This document shows, piece after piece, positions 49,736-57,966 of a DNA stretch of 64,000 bases. Within the stretch, counting starts at the first letter, position 1. Each line of letters starts with the position of its first letter. The stretch comes from Micromonospora pallida. GTDB lineage: Bacteria; Actinomycetota; Actinomycetes; Mycobacteriales; Micromonosporaceae. A model generated the notes under the pieces. The model searched no databases, was not told where the DNA came from, and saw nothing but the letters and a program-made list of their open reading frames with translations. A program made the translations under genes and the position numbers. The stretch covers positions 5,333,001 through 5,397,000 of the forward strand of contig NZ_FMHW01000002.1 in the NCBI RefSeq assembly GCF_900090325.1. Reading direction: 5' to 3'.

Positions 49736-52180
49736 ATGTCCGGCTCTGCTGGAACAGACCGATCCACTCCACCGCCACGGCGCAGCGCGAGCGCGCTGCG
49801 TCGGCTGGCCGCCGTACGGCCCAGTCGGAAGACCCTGACCGGGACCCGGCTCAACCGGATCCTGCTGGTGACCGCCCTGGCCGTCGGGGCAACCGCGTTC
49901 GCCTTCGGCACCGGTTACCGGTCCTCCCGGGCGGCCTTCGACGACGGCGGCGCGTACCTGCAGAAGTCGTCCCGGGTGGTGCACGTCAACGCGGACAACC
50001 GGGACATCGACGCGCGGACCGCCAAGCAGCTCGCCACCGGGAAGCAGACCCTGGAGGTGGTGCAGGTCGGACCGGAGCTGGTCTACGTGGTCAACAACGA
50101 GACCGGCGTGGTCACCCGCCTGCCCACCGAATCCCTGGAAGCGGAGCCGGTGCAGCGGCGGCCCGACTCCAAGGGCAAGCTCTCCGTGGTGACGGGCGGC
50201 GGGTCGACCTACCTGGTCGACGCCGAGCAGGGCACCCTCAACCGGCTGGAGCGCAAGGACGGGCCGGGCGCGCCGGTGCCGGCGCCGCGCGTCACCAAGG
50301 CGGTCGTCGACGGCAACGGCACCGCCTGGGCGTACGCGCCGGAGAGCGGCGAGCTGGTGCAGATCAGCGGCGGTACGGTCACCGGCAAGCAGCGGGTCAC
50401 CGGCAGCGGCGAGCAGGTCGGGCTGACCCTGGTCAGCGGTGCGCCGGTGCTCTACCGGCCGGAGACCGGACAGGCCAGCCTCTACGGGCCGGACGGGCTG
50501 CGTCGCCAGCTCGACCTCGACGCCCGGTACGGGATCTCCTCCGCCCCCGGCGCCCCGAACCACCTGGCCGTGGTGGTGCCGAACAGCGGCGAACTGGTGA
50601 TCGCCGACTTCGGCAGCGGCGAGGTGAAGCGCATGACGCTGCCGGACCGGGCCGGGCACCAGTTCGGCCCGCCGGTCGTCCTCGGCGGCCGGGTGTACGT
50701 ACCGGACTTCACCTCCCGGCACGTGCTGGTGGTTCCGGTAAACGAGCTGCGGGTGGCCACCTACACCACCGTGCCGGGCACCTCGGCCACCTTCGAGGTG
50801 AGCGTCCGGGACAGCCGGGTGTGGATCAACGACCCGCACGGTAGCGGCATCGTGGTCTCCTTCGACGGCAACGGCCGGTCGACCGAAATCGACATCACCG
50901 GTCGGGGCGACGACCCGCCGAAGCCGGCGCCCAGCAAGTCGGCCACCCCTCCGCCGCCGACCCGTACGCCCAAGACCCCACCGCCCAAGCCGGCGGAGCT
51001 GCTGACCGTGCCCGACCTGGTGGGGCTGGACCGGACGGCGGCCTGTGCCCAGCTGGAACCGAAGCTGCGCTGCGTGGCGGTGGCCCAGCCGGACGGTGAG
51101 GGCGAGACCGACAAGGTACTCAGCACCAACCCGCCGGCCGGATCGCGGCTCAGCGCGGGCAAGCCGGTGACCGTGGTCTACCGTGGCCCGGCCCGGGTGC
51201 CCCGGGTGGTCGACCTGCCCGCCGGCCAGGCCTGCCAGGCCCTGATCGCCGCCCGGTTGAAGTGCGTGGATCGGGTCTCCGGGCTCGCCAGCAGCGGCAA
51301 CGAGGTGCGGGTGGTGACCGCGCAGAACCCGGCTCCGGACAGCGCAGCGGACACCGACGCCCCGGTGGAGATCACCTATCCGGCGCAGATCGCGGTCGGC
51401 AACTTCGCCGGGCAGCCGTACGACACGGCGTGCCCGGTGGGCCTGAACTGCGTACCCCGCAACCTCGGCCCCGGCACCCCCGCCTACGTGGTGGTGGCGC
51501 AGACCCCGGCGGCAGGCGCGGGCGCGGACCCGGGCTCGAACGTGGTGCTGGACCACTACGGGCATCCGGCTGTACCGGCTCTGGTCGGCATGAACCCCGA
51601 CCAGGCGTGCGCGACGCTCCAGGCGGCGCAGTTGGCCTGCAACCGCAACGACAACGCGGTCACCCTCCAGGTCAACCAGGTGTTGGCCCAGGACCCGGCG
51701 CCCGGGGCCGCGCTGCCGGCGGGCAGCCCGGTGACCATCACCTACGAGTCCACCGCGCCCGCGCCGCTGCACCGCTTCAAGGCACCAGCGCCGAACCGGG
51801 CCAACTTCCTCTCCCCGGGCGGCGGCGGTCCCGGTGGCTGGAGCCAGCAGTCCACCATCGGCCGGGTCTACCCACCGGACGCAGCGGTGCCGGGCTTGCA
51901 GAACATCTACCAGTCGCGCTGCGTCAGCGGCTGCGGTGAGGTGGGTGGCTACTACTACTCGGGCAACCCGCAGGTGCAGCAGAACTGGGTGATGGAGGGG
52001 GCGGCCTTCGCCTGCTTCACCGACAGCCCGCCCGGCACCGTCCCGCTGCACGCGCTCATGCACGGCGCGGACGCCGTCTGGGTCTTCGCGGAGCCCGGCA
52101 GCGCGGAGTACCAGTACTTCAAGGACAACGGGTTCGGCCGGTTCGAGTTCCGGATCTGCAACGTCTGGCCCCGCCCCTGA
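49736..52180 (+). CDS. Single-pass membrane protein with beta-propeller-like and four PASTA-like domains
   Basis: An 814-residue protein with a cytoplasmic basic tail, a transmembrane helix at about 41-60 (RILLVTALAVGATAFAFGTG), a beta-propeller-like extracellular part to about residue 385 (LVYVVNNETG, STYLVDAEQG, HLAVVVPNSGELVIADFGSG), a Pro-rich linker, then four PASTA-like repeats at about 421-671. Each repeat carries a Cys pair (AACAQLEPKLRCV; ACQALIAARLKCV; ACPVGLNCV; ACATLQAAQLACN). A Cys-containing C-terminal domain follows. PASTA modules bind peptidoglycan and are usually fused to kinases; here they are separate and divergently transcribed from the kinase locus. It has a TGGAGG ribosome site. 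Confidence 0.85.
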   Translation: MSGSAGTDRSTPPPRRSASALRRLAAVRPSRKTLTGTRLNRILLVTALAVGATAFAFGTGYRSSRAAFDDGGAYLQKSSRVVHVNADNRDIDARTAKQLATGKQTLEVVQVGPELVYVVNNETGVVTRLPTESLEAEPVQRRPDSKGKLSVVTGGGSTYLVDAEQGTLNRLERKDGPGAPVPAPRVTKAVVDGNGTAWAYAPESGELVQISGGTVTGKQRVTGSGEQVGLTLVSGAPVLYRPETGQASLYGPDGLRRQLDLDARYGISSAPGAPNHLAVVVPNSGELVIADFGSGEVKRMTLPDRAGHQFGPPVVLGGRVYVPDFTSRHVLVVPVNELRVATYTTVPGTSATFEVSVRDSRVWINDPHGSGIVVSFDGNGRSTEIDITGRGDDPPKPAPSKSATPPPPTRTPKTPPPKPAELLTVPDLVGLDRTAACAQLEPKLRCVAVAQPDGEGETDKVLSTNPPAGSRLSAGKPVTVVYRGPARVPRVVDLPAGQACQALIAARLKCVDRVSGLASSGNEVRVVTAQNPAPDSAADTDAPVEITYPAQIAVGNFAGQPYDTACPVGLNCVPRNLGPGTPAYVVVAQTPAAGAGADPGSNVVLDHYGHPAVPALVGMNPDQACATLQAAQLACNRNDNAVTLQVNQVLAQDPAPGAALPAGSPVTITYESTAPAPLHRFKAPAPNRANFLSPGGGGPGGWSQQSTIGRVYPPDAAVPGLQNIYQSRCVSGCGEVGGYYYSGNPQVQQNWVMEGAAFACFTDSPPGTVPLHALMHGADAVWVFAEPGSAEYQYFKDNGFGRFEFRICNVWPRP

Positions 52181-52189
52181 GTCGAACGC

Positions 52190-52238
52190 CGGACCTCGGT
52201 GTGCCCTCCTACGTGGAGTCAGGGCACGCCGAGGTCCG
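52190..52238. terminator. Bidirectional hairpin terminator
   Basis: An 18-bp stem with one G-T wobble (arms 52190-52207 and 52221-52238, core CGGACCTCGG / CCGAGGTCCG) and a 13-nt loop, between the convergent PASTA and membrane-protein genes. Confidence 0.75.
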
Positions 52239-52246
52239 ACGACCCG

Positions 52247-53275
52247 TTACCCGTTGACGGGGATCGGTGGGAGTCGGCGCAACGCTCGGCTGGCCCGTAG
52301 CGCGACCGGTACACCCACCGCGAGCAGGACGACGACCTGCGCGCCGGCGATGACGAAGAGCGCGGTGCGCTGTGCCTGGTTGCCGTAGTCGGGCAGGGTC
52401 GCGAGGCGCAGGGTGAGCGCGGTCGCGGCGAGCAGGACGAACGCCAGTGACCACGGCAGCGACCGCGCTGACCGGCCGGTGAGGTGGACCAGCATGGCGA
52501 CGCTGACCAGGACACAGCAGAGGCCCGGCCAGTCGAGCAGTCTCAGTTCCGGCTGGGTGGCCTGGAGGGCGAACAGCGGTACGGGGACGAGGAGGATGCC
52601 GATCGGCAGCGCGAGCAGCCAGGGTCGGCGCGACACCGGCGTGCTGCCGTGCGGGAACGCCGCCATGGCCAGGAGCAGGACGACGTCGACGAGCCGGTTC
52701 GCCCAGGGCGACACGGTCAGCGGCGCCGCGCCGGTGGCCTGGGTCACGGCGATGGTGACCGTGGGCGGCACGACGGCGAGCAGCGCGACCGCCTGGGCCA
52801 CCCGTCGCTGTCCCAGGACGAGCGCGACGTAGGCCGGCAACCAGGCGTAGCCGGCGAGATCCCACGCCACGCGCCAGGTGCTCGACGGCGGGGTGAGCGC
52901 CAGGTCGGAGGCGGCGGCCGGTAGCCAGCCGACGCTTCCCGACAGCCACAGGGTGACGGCGATGCCGCCGGTGGCCATGACGGCGTGGGTCAGTACGACC
53001 ATCAGTGTCGCCAGCCGTACCGCCTGGCCCCACGCGTACGGCCGGGGTGGCGCGTCCGCCCCGCCGAGGCGCAGCTTGACGGCGAGAGCCACGATGCTGG
53101 CGACCTCGGACAGGCTCGGCCGGCCGTAGTCGAGGACGTCCTCCGTCGTCTCGGGATCGCCGGTGTCCACACTGTCGAGATAGGCGGCGACCATGTCGTC
53201 CGCCCATCGCTGCCGGTACGCAGCGGGCAGCAGCCGCAGCACCGAGCGGTAGCGCTCCTCCAGCCGACTGGTCAC
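52247..53275 (-). CDS. Polytopic membrane protein coupled to PadR
   Basis: A 342-residue protein. A soluble N-terminal segment (RYRSVLRLLPAAYRQRWADD) resembles the permease-prefix region often found next to PadR regulators. It is followed by about eight hydrophobic helices (LATLMVVLTHAVMATGGIAV, ALFVIAGAQVVVLLAVGVPV). GTG 53275 overlaps the PadR stop as GTGA, so expression is coupled and the protein is probably the controlled effector. Transport substrate or function unknown. Confidence 0.75.
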   Translation of the reverse strand: MTSRLEERYRSVLRLLPAAYRQRWADDMVAAYLDSVDTGDPETTEDVLDYGRPSLSEVASIVALAVKLRLGGADAPPRPYAWGQAVRLATLMVVLTHAVMATGGIAVTLWLSGSVGWLPAAASDLALTPPSSTWRVAWDLAGYAWLPAYVALVLGQRRVAQAVALLAVVPPTVTIAVTQATGAAPLTVSPWANRLVDVVLLLAMAAFPHGSTPVSRRPWLLALPIGILLVPVPLFALQATQPELRLLDWPGLCCVLVSVAMLVHLTGRSARSLPWSLAFVLLAATALTLRLATLPDYGNQAQRTALFVIAGAQVVVLLAVGVPVALRASRALRRLPPIPVNG

Positions 53276-53616
53276 GATGCCGGGTCCGCGATCGGGCGCT
53301 GCTCCCGTAGCCGCGTCGAGGCGATGCGTGCGTTGGCGGCCAGTCGTTCGGCCTCCTCGGCGAGGGCGTGCCGTCCCGGCTCGGTCAGCCGGTAGTACCG
53401 GCGTAACCGGCCCTGCCAGACCTCTTCGCGGTCCAACTCCACCAGGCCCTCGCCGACGAGTCGGTCCAGCGCCCCGTACAGGGAGCCGATCTTCAGCCGT
53501 ACTCGCCCCTCCGACGCGTCGGCCACGTCGGTGACGATGCCGTAGCCGTGGCGCGGCCCGGCGAGCAGGACCGTGAGGATGAAGAAGGCGGGTTCCGTCA
53601 TCGCCCGAGAACTCAT
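53272..53616 (-). CDS. PadR-family transcriptional regulator
   Basis: A 114-residue winged-helix regulator: FFILTVLLAGPRHGYGIVTD, GRVRLKIGSLYGALDRLVGE and LVELDREEVWQGRLRRYYRL, with a C-terminal dimer helix. This is the short PadR class that represses an adjacent membrane protein. ATG 53616 lies 6 nt after a TATATT -10 element, predicting a leaderless mRNA; ATG 53601 is a second possibility. Confidence 0.92.
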   Translation of the reverse strand: MSSRAMTEPAFFILTVLLAGPRHGYGIVTDVADASEGRVRLKIGSLYGALDRLVGEGLVELDREEVWQGRLRRYYRLTEPGRHALAEEAERLAANARIASTRLREQRPIADPAS

Positions 53617-53622
53617 GGGCCC

Positions 53623-53652
53623 AATATAATGGAAGCCAAGATATCCTGTGAA
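53623..53652 (-). promoter_or_regulatory. Promoter of the PadR operon
   Basis: On the minus strand, TTCACA (53652-53647) and TATATT (53628-53623) with an 18-bp spacer that includes the GATATC palindrome. It is the clearest sigma-70-type promoter in the window. The -10 box is so close to the ATG that transcription should start at or beside it. Confidence 0.6.
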
Positions 53653-53684
53653 GCAGAATCAGACTGCCGCCAGCCGGGTCACCG

Positions 53685-54416
53685 TCAGTCGAGTTCGGGC
53701 AGCGTGGCCTCGCCGTTGTCGACGAAGGCGAAGGCCGTGTCCAGTCCCCCGCCGCCCGCCGCCCGGGCCACCAGACCGCTGTCGGCGGTGGCCCGCAGGT
53801 GGACACCCTTGTCGCCACGGATCGCGTACGTCGGGCGGCCCCGCTCGTCCGTGGCCCGCATCCGCTCCAGCGTGAAGAGCTGCCCGGCCGCCGAGGTGTC
53901 GCAGGGGGCGGCCATCACGGTGGTCGGTTCGTTGCCGTTGTCCCGCAGGCCCATGCAGGAGGGCTCGCCGCTGCGGTCGGCCGACGCCGTCTTGATCTGA
54001 TGCCGGCCGCCGCCCACCGGGTCGAGGACGAACAGGGCGTACTCCGCGCCGCCGTCGGTGAGGTTGAGTCGCCCCTTCTCGTCGACGGCCAGGATCGACT
54101 CGAACGAGGGGACCGGTTTGATGGCGACCTGGCGTTCACCGCGCAGGATGGCCTCGTCTCCACCGCCGCCTCCCGCCGCCGGCGGCGAACCGGTGGCCGA
54201 CGACGACGTGGTCGCCGACGACGTGGTCGCCGACGACGTGGTGGCGGACGGCGTGGCCGGCGGATCGCCAGCCGAGGCACCGGTCGTCGGGCCGACCGAC
54301 GGCGTCACCGAGGGTTCCCCGTCCGGGTCGGCAGCGCAACCCTGGGTCAACAGCAGGCCGGCGCAGAGCGCCGTCACCAGGCCGGTACGGGTGGAACGGG
54401 CGATCGGACGCCGCAT
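53685..54416 (-). CDS. Lipoprotein with Ser/Thr-rich linker and beta-trefoil-like domain
   Basis: A 243-residue exported lipoprotein. The signal MRRPIARSTRTGLVTALCAG ends at lipobox LTQGC. A linker of repeated SATTS units (encoded by near-identical 15-bp repeats around 54200-54245) is followed by a beta-rich domain (LAVDEKGRLNLTDGGAEYAL, HQIKTASADRSGEPSCMGLR, GVHLRATADSGLVARA) with spacing reminiscent of ricin-type trefoils. It would be surface anchored. Function unknown. The ribosome site is GAGGAGG. Confidence 0.75.
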   Translation of the reverse strand: MRRPIARSTRTGLVTALCAGLLLTQGCAADPDGEPSVTPSVGPTTGASAGDPPATPSATTSSATTSSATTSSSATGSPPAAGGGGGDEAILRGERQVAIKPVPSFESILAVDEKGRLNLTDGGAEYALFVLDPVGGGRHQIKTASADRSGEPSCMGLRDNGNEPTTVMAAPCDTSAAGQLFTLERMRATDERGRPTYAIRGDKGVHLRATADSGLVARAAGGGGLDTAFAFVDNGEATLPELD

Positions 54417-54591
54417 CTCGTGCCTCCTCAACTCGTCGGACGGCTCGCGGGCCGTGGCGGTCGGCGGAAGCCGTCCGGCCCGACTACACCTCCTCGGATA
54501 TTCCGTATGCTCGTTCTCCATCAGGGCTAAACCGCTCCGGGCTTCGGCGTGACCGACGGATACCGGCACCGTCCACTGCCGACCGGGCAGG

Positions 54592-56199
54592 TCAGCGTTG
54601 CCAGCGGACGACGCCGCCGACGACGGTGAGCGCCACGGTCAGGTCGCGCAGGTCCGCCGGCTCGACCTGGTACGGGTCGACGGGCAACGCGATGAAGTCC
54701 GCGAGCATGCCGGGGCGCAGCCGCCCCTTCAGGTGCTCCTCGTAGGAGGCGTACGCGCCGGCGACGGTGAAGCCGTGCAGCGCCGCGTCGAGGTCGAGGC
54801 GCTCGTGCGGGTCCACTCCGCCGGGCGGGGTCCCGTCCGGCTGCTGCCGGGTCACCGCGGCGTGGATGCCGTGGAAGGGGTCGGGATCCTCTACCGGGGC
54901 GTCCGAGCCGAACGCGACCGTCGCGCCGGTGTCCAGCAGGCTGCGCCAGGCGTACGAGGCGAGGTCCCGGCCGGCGAGCATCCTGCTGGTCAGGGGGATG
55001 TCGCTGGTGCAGTGGGTGGGCTGCATCGAGGCGATCACGCCCAGCCGGGCGAGCAGTGGCACGTCCTCCGGACTCAGGTGCTGGGTGTGTTCGATCCGGT
55101 GCCGCAGCCGGGGCAGCGCTCCGGCAGCGGCCGGGTCGGCACAGGCCGCCTGCCGCCAGCGGGCGTACGCCCGCAGCACCATCCGGTTTGCCGCGTCCCC
55201 GATGGCGTGCGCGGCGACGGCGATGCCGGCCCCGGCCGCCTTTGCGACCAGCCGCTCGAACTCCTCGGCCGGGGTGACCGCGATGCCGTGGTTGTCCGGC
55301 TCGCCGTCGTACGGTTCGCTCATCAGGCAGGTGTGCGAGCCGAGCGCCCCGTCGGTGAAGATCTTGACCGGCCCGGTACGCAGCCAGCGGTCCCCGTCGC
55401 CGGTCGCCCAACCCAGGTCGATGACCTCGTCCAGCGCGGTCGACGGGATCGACTTGTGCACCCGCAGCGGCAGCTCCCCCCGCGCGTACAGGGTCTCGTA
55501 GGCGGCCCGGCAGTCCTGCCCGTCGAGGTCGTGGATGCTGGTCAGGCCGACGGCGAGCAACCGGGGCAGATGGGTACGCAACTGCTGGACGAGATCCCCG
55601 GTCAGGGACGAGCGCATGAGGTCGTACGCCGCGTCGCCGGCCGCCTCCCGCAGGATGCCGGTCGGCTCGCCGTGTTCGTCGCGGACGATCTGCCCGCCGA
55701 CCGGGTCGAGGGTGTGGACGTCGATGCCGAGTCGCCGCAGGGCGGCGGTGTTGACCCAGGTGGTGTGCCCGTCGATGCTGGGCAGCACGGCGGGCCGGTC
55801 CGGACAGACCCGGTCCAGGTCGGCCCGGGTGGGCTGCACCGGCCGGGCCCACTTGTTGCTGTCCCACCGGCCGCCGAAGAGCCAGGCGTCGGGCGGCAGG
55901 GTGGCGGCGTGGCCCCGGATCCGGGCCAACGCCTCGTCGAGGCTGGTGGTGCCGCGCAGGTCCACCTGTTCCAGGCCGCGTACGTAGAGCGCCGAGTGGA
56001 GGTGACTGTCGATGAGCCCGGGCAGCACGGTCGTCCCACCCAGGTCGACCCGGCGCGCCCCGGCGGCGGCTCGCTCCCGGCACTCGTCGAGGCTCCCGAC
56101 GTGGACCAGCCGCTCGCCACGCACCAGCATCGCCTCGGCCTGCGGACGGGCGGGGTCGAGCGTGTGGATCCGGGCGTTCTCGAAAACCGTGTCGGTCAT
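54592..56199 (-). CDS. YtcJ-like metal-dependent amidohydrolase
   Basis: A 535-residue amidohydrolase of the amidohydrolase-3 group: VLPGLIDSHLHSALYVRGLE (metal His pair), VKIFTDGALGSHTCLMSEPY (in place of the carboxylated Lys region), AAHAIGDAANRMVLRAYARW, LRHRIEHTQHLSPEDV and VAFGSDAPVEDPDPFHGIHA (metal Asp). It hydrolyses a cyclic or exocyclic amide or similar bond; the substrate is not predictable. ATG 56199 (MTDTVFENARIHTLDP) is used because the preceding 12 codons are unconserved. A hairpin at 56316 separates it from the synthase upstream. Confidence 0.9.
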   Translation of the reverse strand: MTDTVFENARIHTLDPARPQAEAMLVRGERLVHVGSLDECRERAAAGARRVDLGGTTVLPGLIDSHLHSALYVRGLEQVDLRGTTSLDEALARIRGHAATLPPDAWLFGGRWDSNKWARPVQPTRADLDRVCPDRPAVLPSIDGHTTWVNTAALRRLGIDVHTLDPVGGQIVRDEHGEPTGILREAAGDAAYDLMRSSLTGDLVQQLRTHLPRLLAVGLTSIHDLDGQDCRAAYETLYARGELPLRVHKSIPSTALDEVIDLGWATGDGDRWLRTGPVKIFTDGALGSHTCLMSEPYDGEPDNHGIAVTPAEEFERLVAKAAGAGIAVAAHAIGDAANRMVLRAYARWRQAACADPAAAGALPRLRHRIEHTQHLSPEDVPLLARLGVIASMQPTHCTSDIPLTSRMLAGRDLASYAWRSLLDTGATVAFGSDAPVEDPDPFHGIHAAVTRQQPDGTPPGGVDPHERLDLDAALHGFTVAGAYASYEEHLKGRLRPGMLADFIALPVDPYQVEPADLRDLTVALTVVGGVVRWQR

Positions 56200-56315
56200 G
56201 GCGGCCTGTTTCGACGGTCGGACAGGGGCCACCATGCTAGTGCCGTAACCACGAGCCCGACGACCGCCGTCGAGGTGGGAGCCGCACCATCCCCGGACCG
56301 TCCTCCTGAGACGGA

Positions 56316-56351
56316 GGGATGGCCCGCACCGGTGCCGGCGCGGGCCATCCC
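56316..56351 (-). terminator. Hairpin terminator after the oxoamine synthase
   Basis: Perfect 12-bp stem GGGATGGCCCGC (56316-56327) / GCGGGCCATCCC (56340-56351), extendable by three more pairs, with a 12-nt loop, 32 nt after the synthase stop. Confidence 0.6.
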
Positions 56352-56383
56352 TTCTCGGCCGCGACGCGACCCGGTGAGCCGAC

Positions 56384-57949
56384 CTACTTGGGGGCGCTGC
56401 CGAACGCGCTGGACAGGTACGCGCGGGAGTCCGCGATGGCGCCCTCGATGATCCGGGCGGCCTCGCGGGCCTCCTCGGGCCGGTGGTTGGCCTGCACCTG
56501 GAGCCGGAACCGGGACGACCCGGTCGGGGTCACCGGGAACTCCACCATGAACGCGAGGACCCCCCGGTCGAAGAGGAGCCGGTTCGCGGTACGGGCGAGC
56601 TTCTCGTTGCCGATCAGCAGCGGCACGATCGGCGACGGCTCACCCATGCAGGTCAGCCCCCGGCTGGTCAGCTCGTCGCGGAGCGCGTGGATGGCGGTGA
56701 AGAGCTTCCCGCGCAGCGCGTCCCCCTCCGGCGACCGGATGATCTTGGCCGCCTCCAGCACCACCGCCGTCTGCACCGGCGAGAGCGCGTTGGAGAAGAA
56801 GTGGCTGCCGCCGAACATCTTGATGTACTGCTTGAGCGCCGGGGAGTTGGACGCCACGAAGCCGCCGTTGGAGCAGAACGTCTTCGAGAACGCGCCCATC
56901 ACGATGTCGATCTCGCCGAGCAGGTTCTGCATGCCCAGCACGCCCGTGCCGCCCGGTCCCATCGAGCCGAGGTCGTGGGCGACGTCGACCAGCAGGGTGG
57001 CGTCGTACTCCCGGCAGGTTCGCTGGAGGGTGACCAGGTCGGGCCAGTCGGCGTCCACGGAGAAGAGGCCGTCGGTGACCACCAGGATGCCGTTGCGGGT
57101 GTCGGTGGCCCGGATCTCGGCCAGGTGCTGGCGGACCGCCTCGACGTTGAGATGCTCGTAGCGAACCACGTTCCGGGTGGCCGCCCGGGCACCCTGTTGC
57201 AGGCATGAGTGGGCCAGCCGGTCGATCAGGATGTGGTCGGACTGGCGGACCAGCCCGACCACCGCACCGAAGCCGGCCGCCCAGCCGGTCGGGAAGAGCG
57301 TCACGTGGTCGAGCCCCACCAGTTCGCCGAGGGCGGTCTCCAACTCGTCGGAGATGTGGGTGTTGCCGAGCACCATCGGCGAGCCGGCGCTGTGCGGGCC
57401 GTAGTCCCGCATCGCCCGGGACGCCGCCTCCCGGATCGCCGGGTGGGTGTTGAACGACAGGTAGTCCTGCGAGTTGAAGTTGATGCCCCGGGTCCGCTTG
57501 CCCAGGTCGTTGGTGATCTGGGCGACGCTGTCCGGGGCGGCCTCGAGCACCCGGGAGTACTGCCAGGTCTCGGTCCGGCGGCGGGCCTCCACCCAGCCGT
57601 AGAAGTCCTCGGTACGCGACAGCAGGTTCCGCCCGGCCGGCCGGTAGAAGTCGTACGCGTTCTTGTCCAGTGCGTACTCCTCGTCGGGGTCGACGGGGTT
57701 GCGCAGGTGCGCCGGCTCCCACATCTCGGTCAGGTCGTCGGTGATCCGGGCGAGTTCCCCGTCCGCCCCGGACGCGTCGACCTCGAGGAAGTCGTCCCAG
57801 GGAATGTGGGTGGCCCAGTTGCGGATCATTTCGGAGACCTCGATGGCGGTCTTCGCCATCGTCTCGACGTCCCCGGCCCGCGCCGCGCGCAGGATGATCT
57901 CGATCAGTTCGCCGTCTTCGCGCTGGTCCAGCTCGGCGGTGGTGGTCAC
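56384..57949 (-). CDS. Alpha-oxoamine synthase-family PLP enzyme with N-terminal extension
   Basis: A 521-residue enzyme. Residues about 110-510 are the ALAS/KBL/AONS fold: NFNSQDYLSFNTHPAIREAA, YGPHSAGSPMVLGNTHISDE (acyl-CoA/ACP pocket), DHVTLFPTGWAAGFGAVVG, LLVDVAHDLGSMGPGGTG, and Lys356 in VMGAFSKTFCSNGGFVAS. It condenses an amino acid with an acyl thioester with loss of CO2 to give an alpha-aminoketone. About 100 acidic N-terminal residues (LIEIILRAARAGDVETMAKT, WDDFLEVDASG) are extra. It lies 17 nt behind an FAD enzyme and after an exporter. This is a secondary-metabolite rather than haem or biotin context, since no bio or hem genes are near. GTG start. Confidence 0.85.
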   Translation of the reverse strand: MTTTAELDQREDGELIEIILRAARAGDVETMAKTAIEVSEMIRNWATHIPWDDFLEVDASGADGELARITDDLTEMWEPAHLRNPVDPDEEYALDKNAYDFYRPAGRNLLSRTEDFYGWVEARRRTETWQYSRVLEAAPDSVAQITNDLGKRTRGINFNSQDYLSFNTHPAIREAASRAMRDYGPHSAGSPMVLGNTHISDELETALGELVGLDHVTLFPTGWAAGFGAVVGLVRQSDHILIDRLAHSCLQQGARAATRNVVRYEHLNVEAVRQHLAEIRATDTRNGILVVTDGLFSVDADWPDLVTLQRTCREYDATLLVDVAHDLGSMGPGGTGVLGMQNLLGEIDIVMGAFSKTFCSNGGFVASNSPALKQYIKMFGGSHFFSNALSPVQTAVVLEAAKIIRSPEGDALRGKLFTAIHALRDELTSRGLTCMGEPSPIVPLLIGNEKLARTANRLLFDRGVLAFMVEFPVTPTGSSRFRLQVQANHRPEEAREAARIIEGAIADSRAYLSSAFGSAPK

Positions 57950-57966
57950 GGTATGCGCTCCCGTTC

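Noticed and set aside
56384..57949. Biotin (bioF) or haem (hemA) synthase
   Set aside because: No other biotin or haem genes nearby, an additional N-terminal domain is present, and the neighbours are a flavoprotein and exporter.
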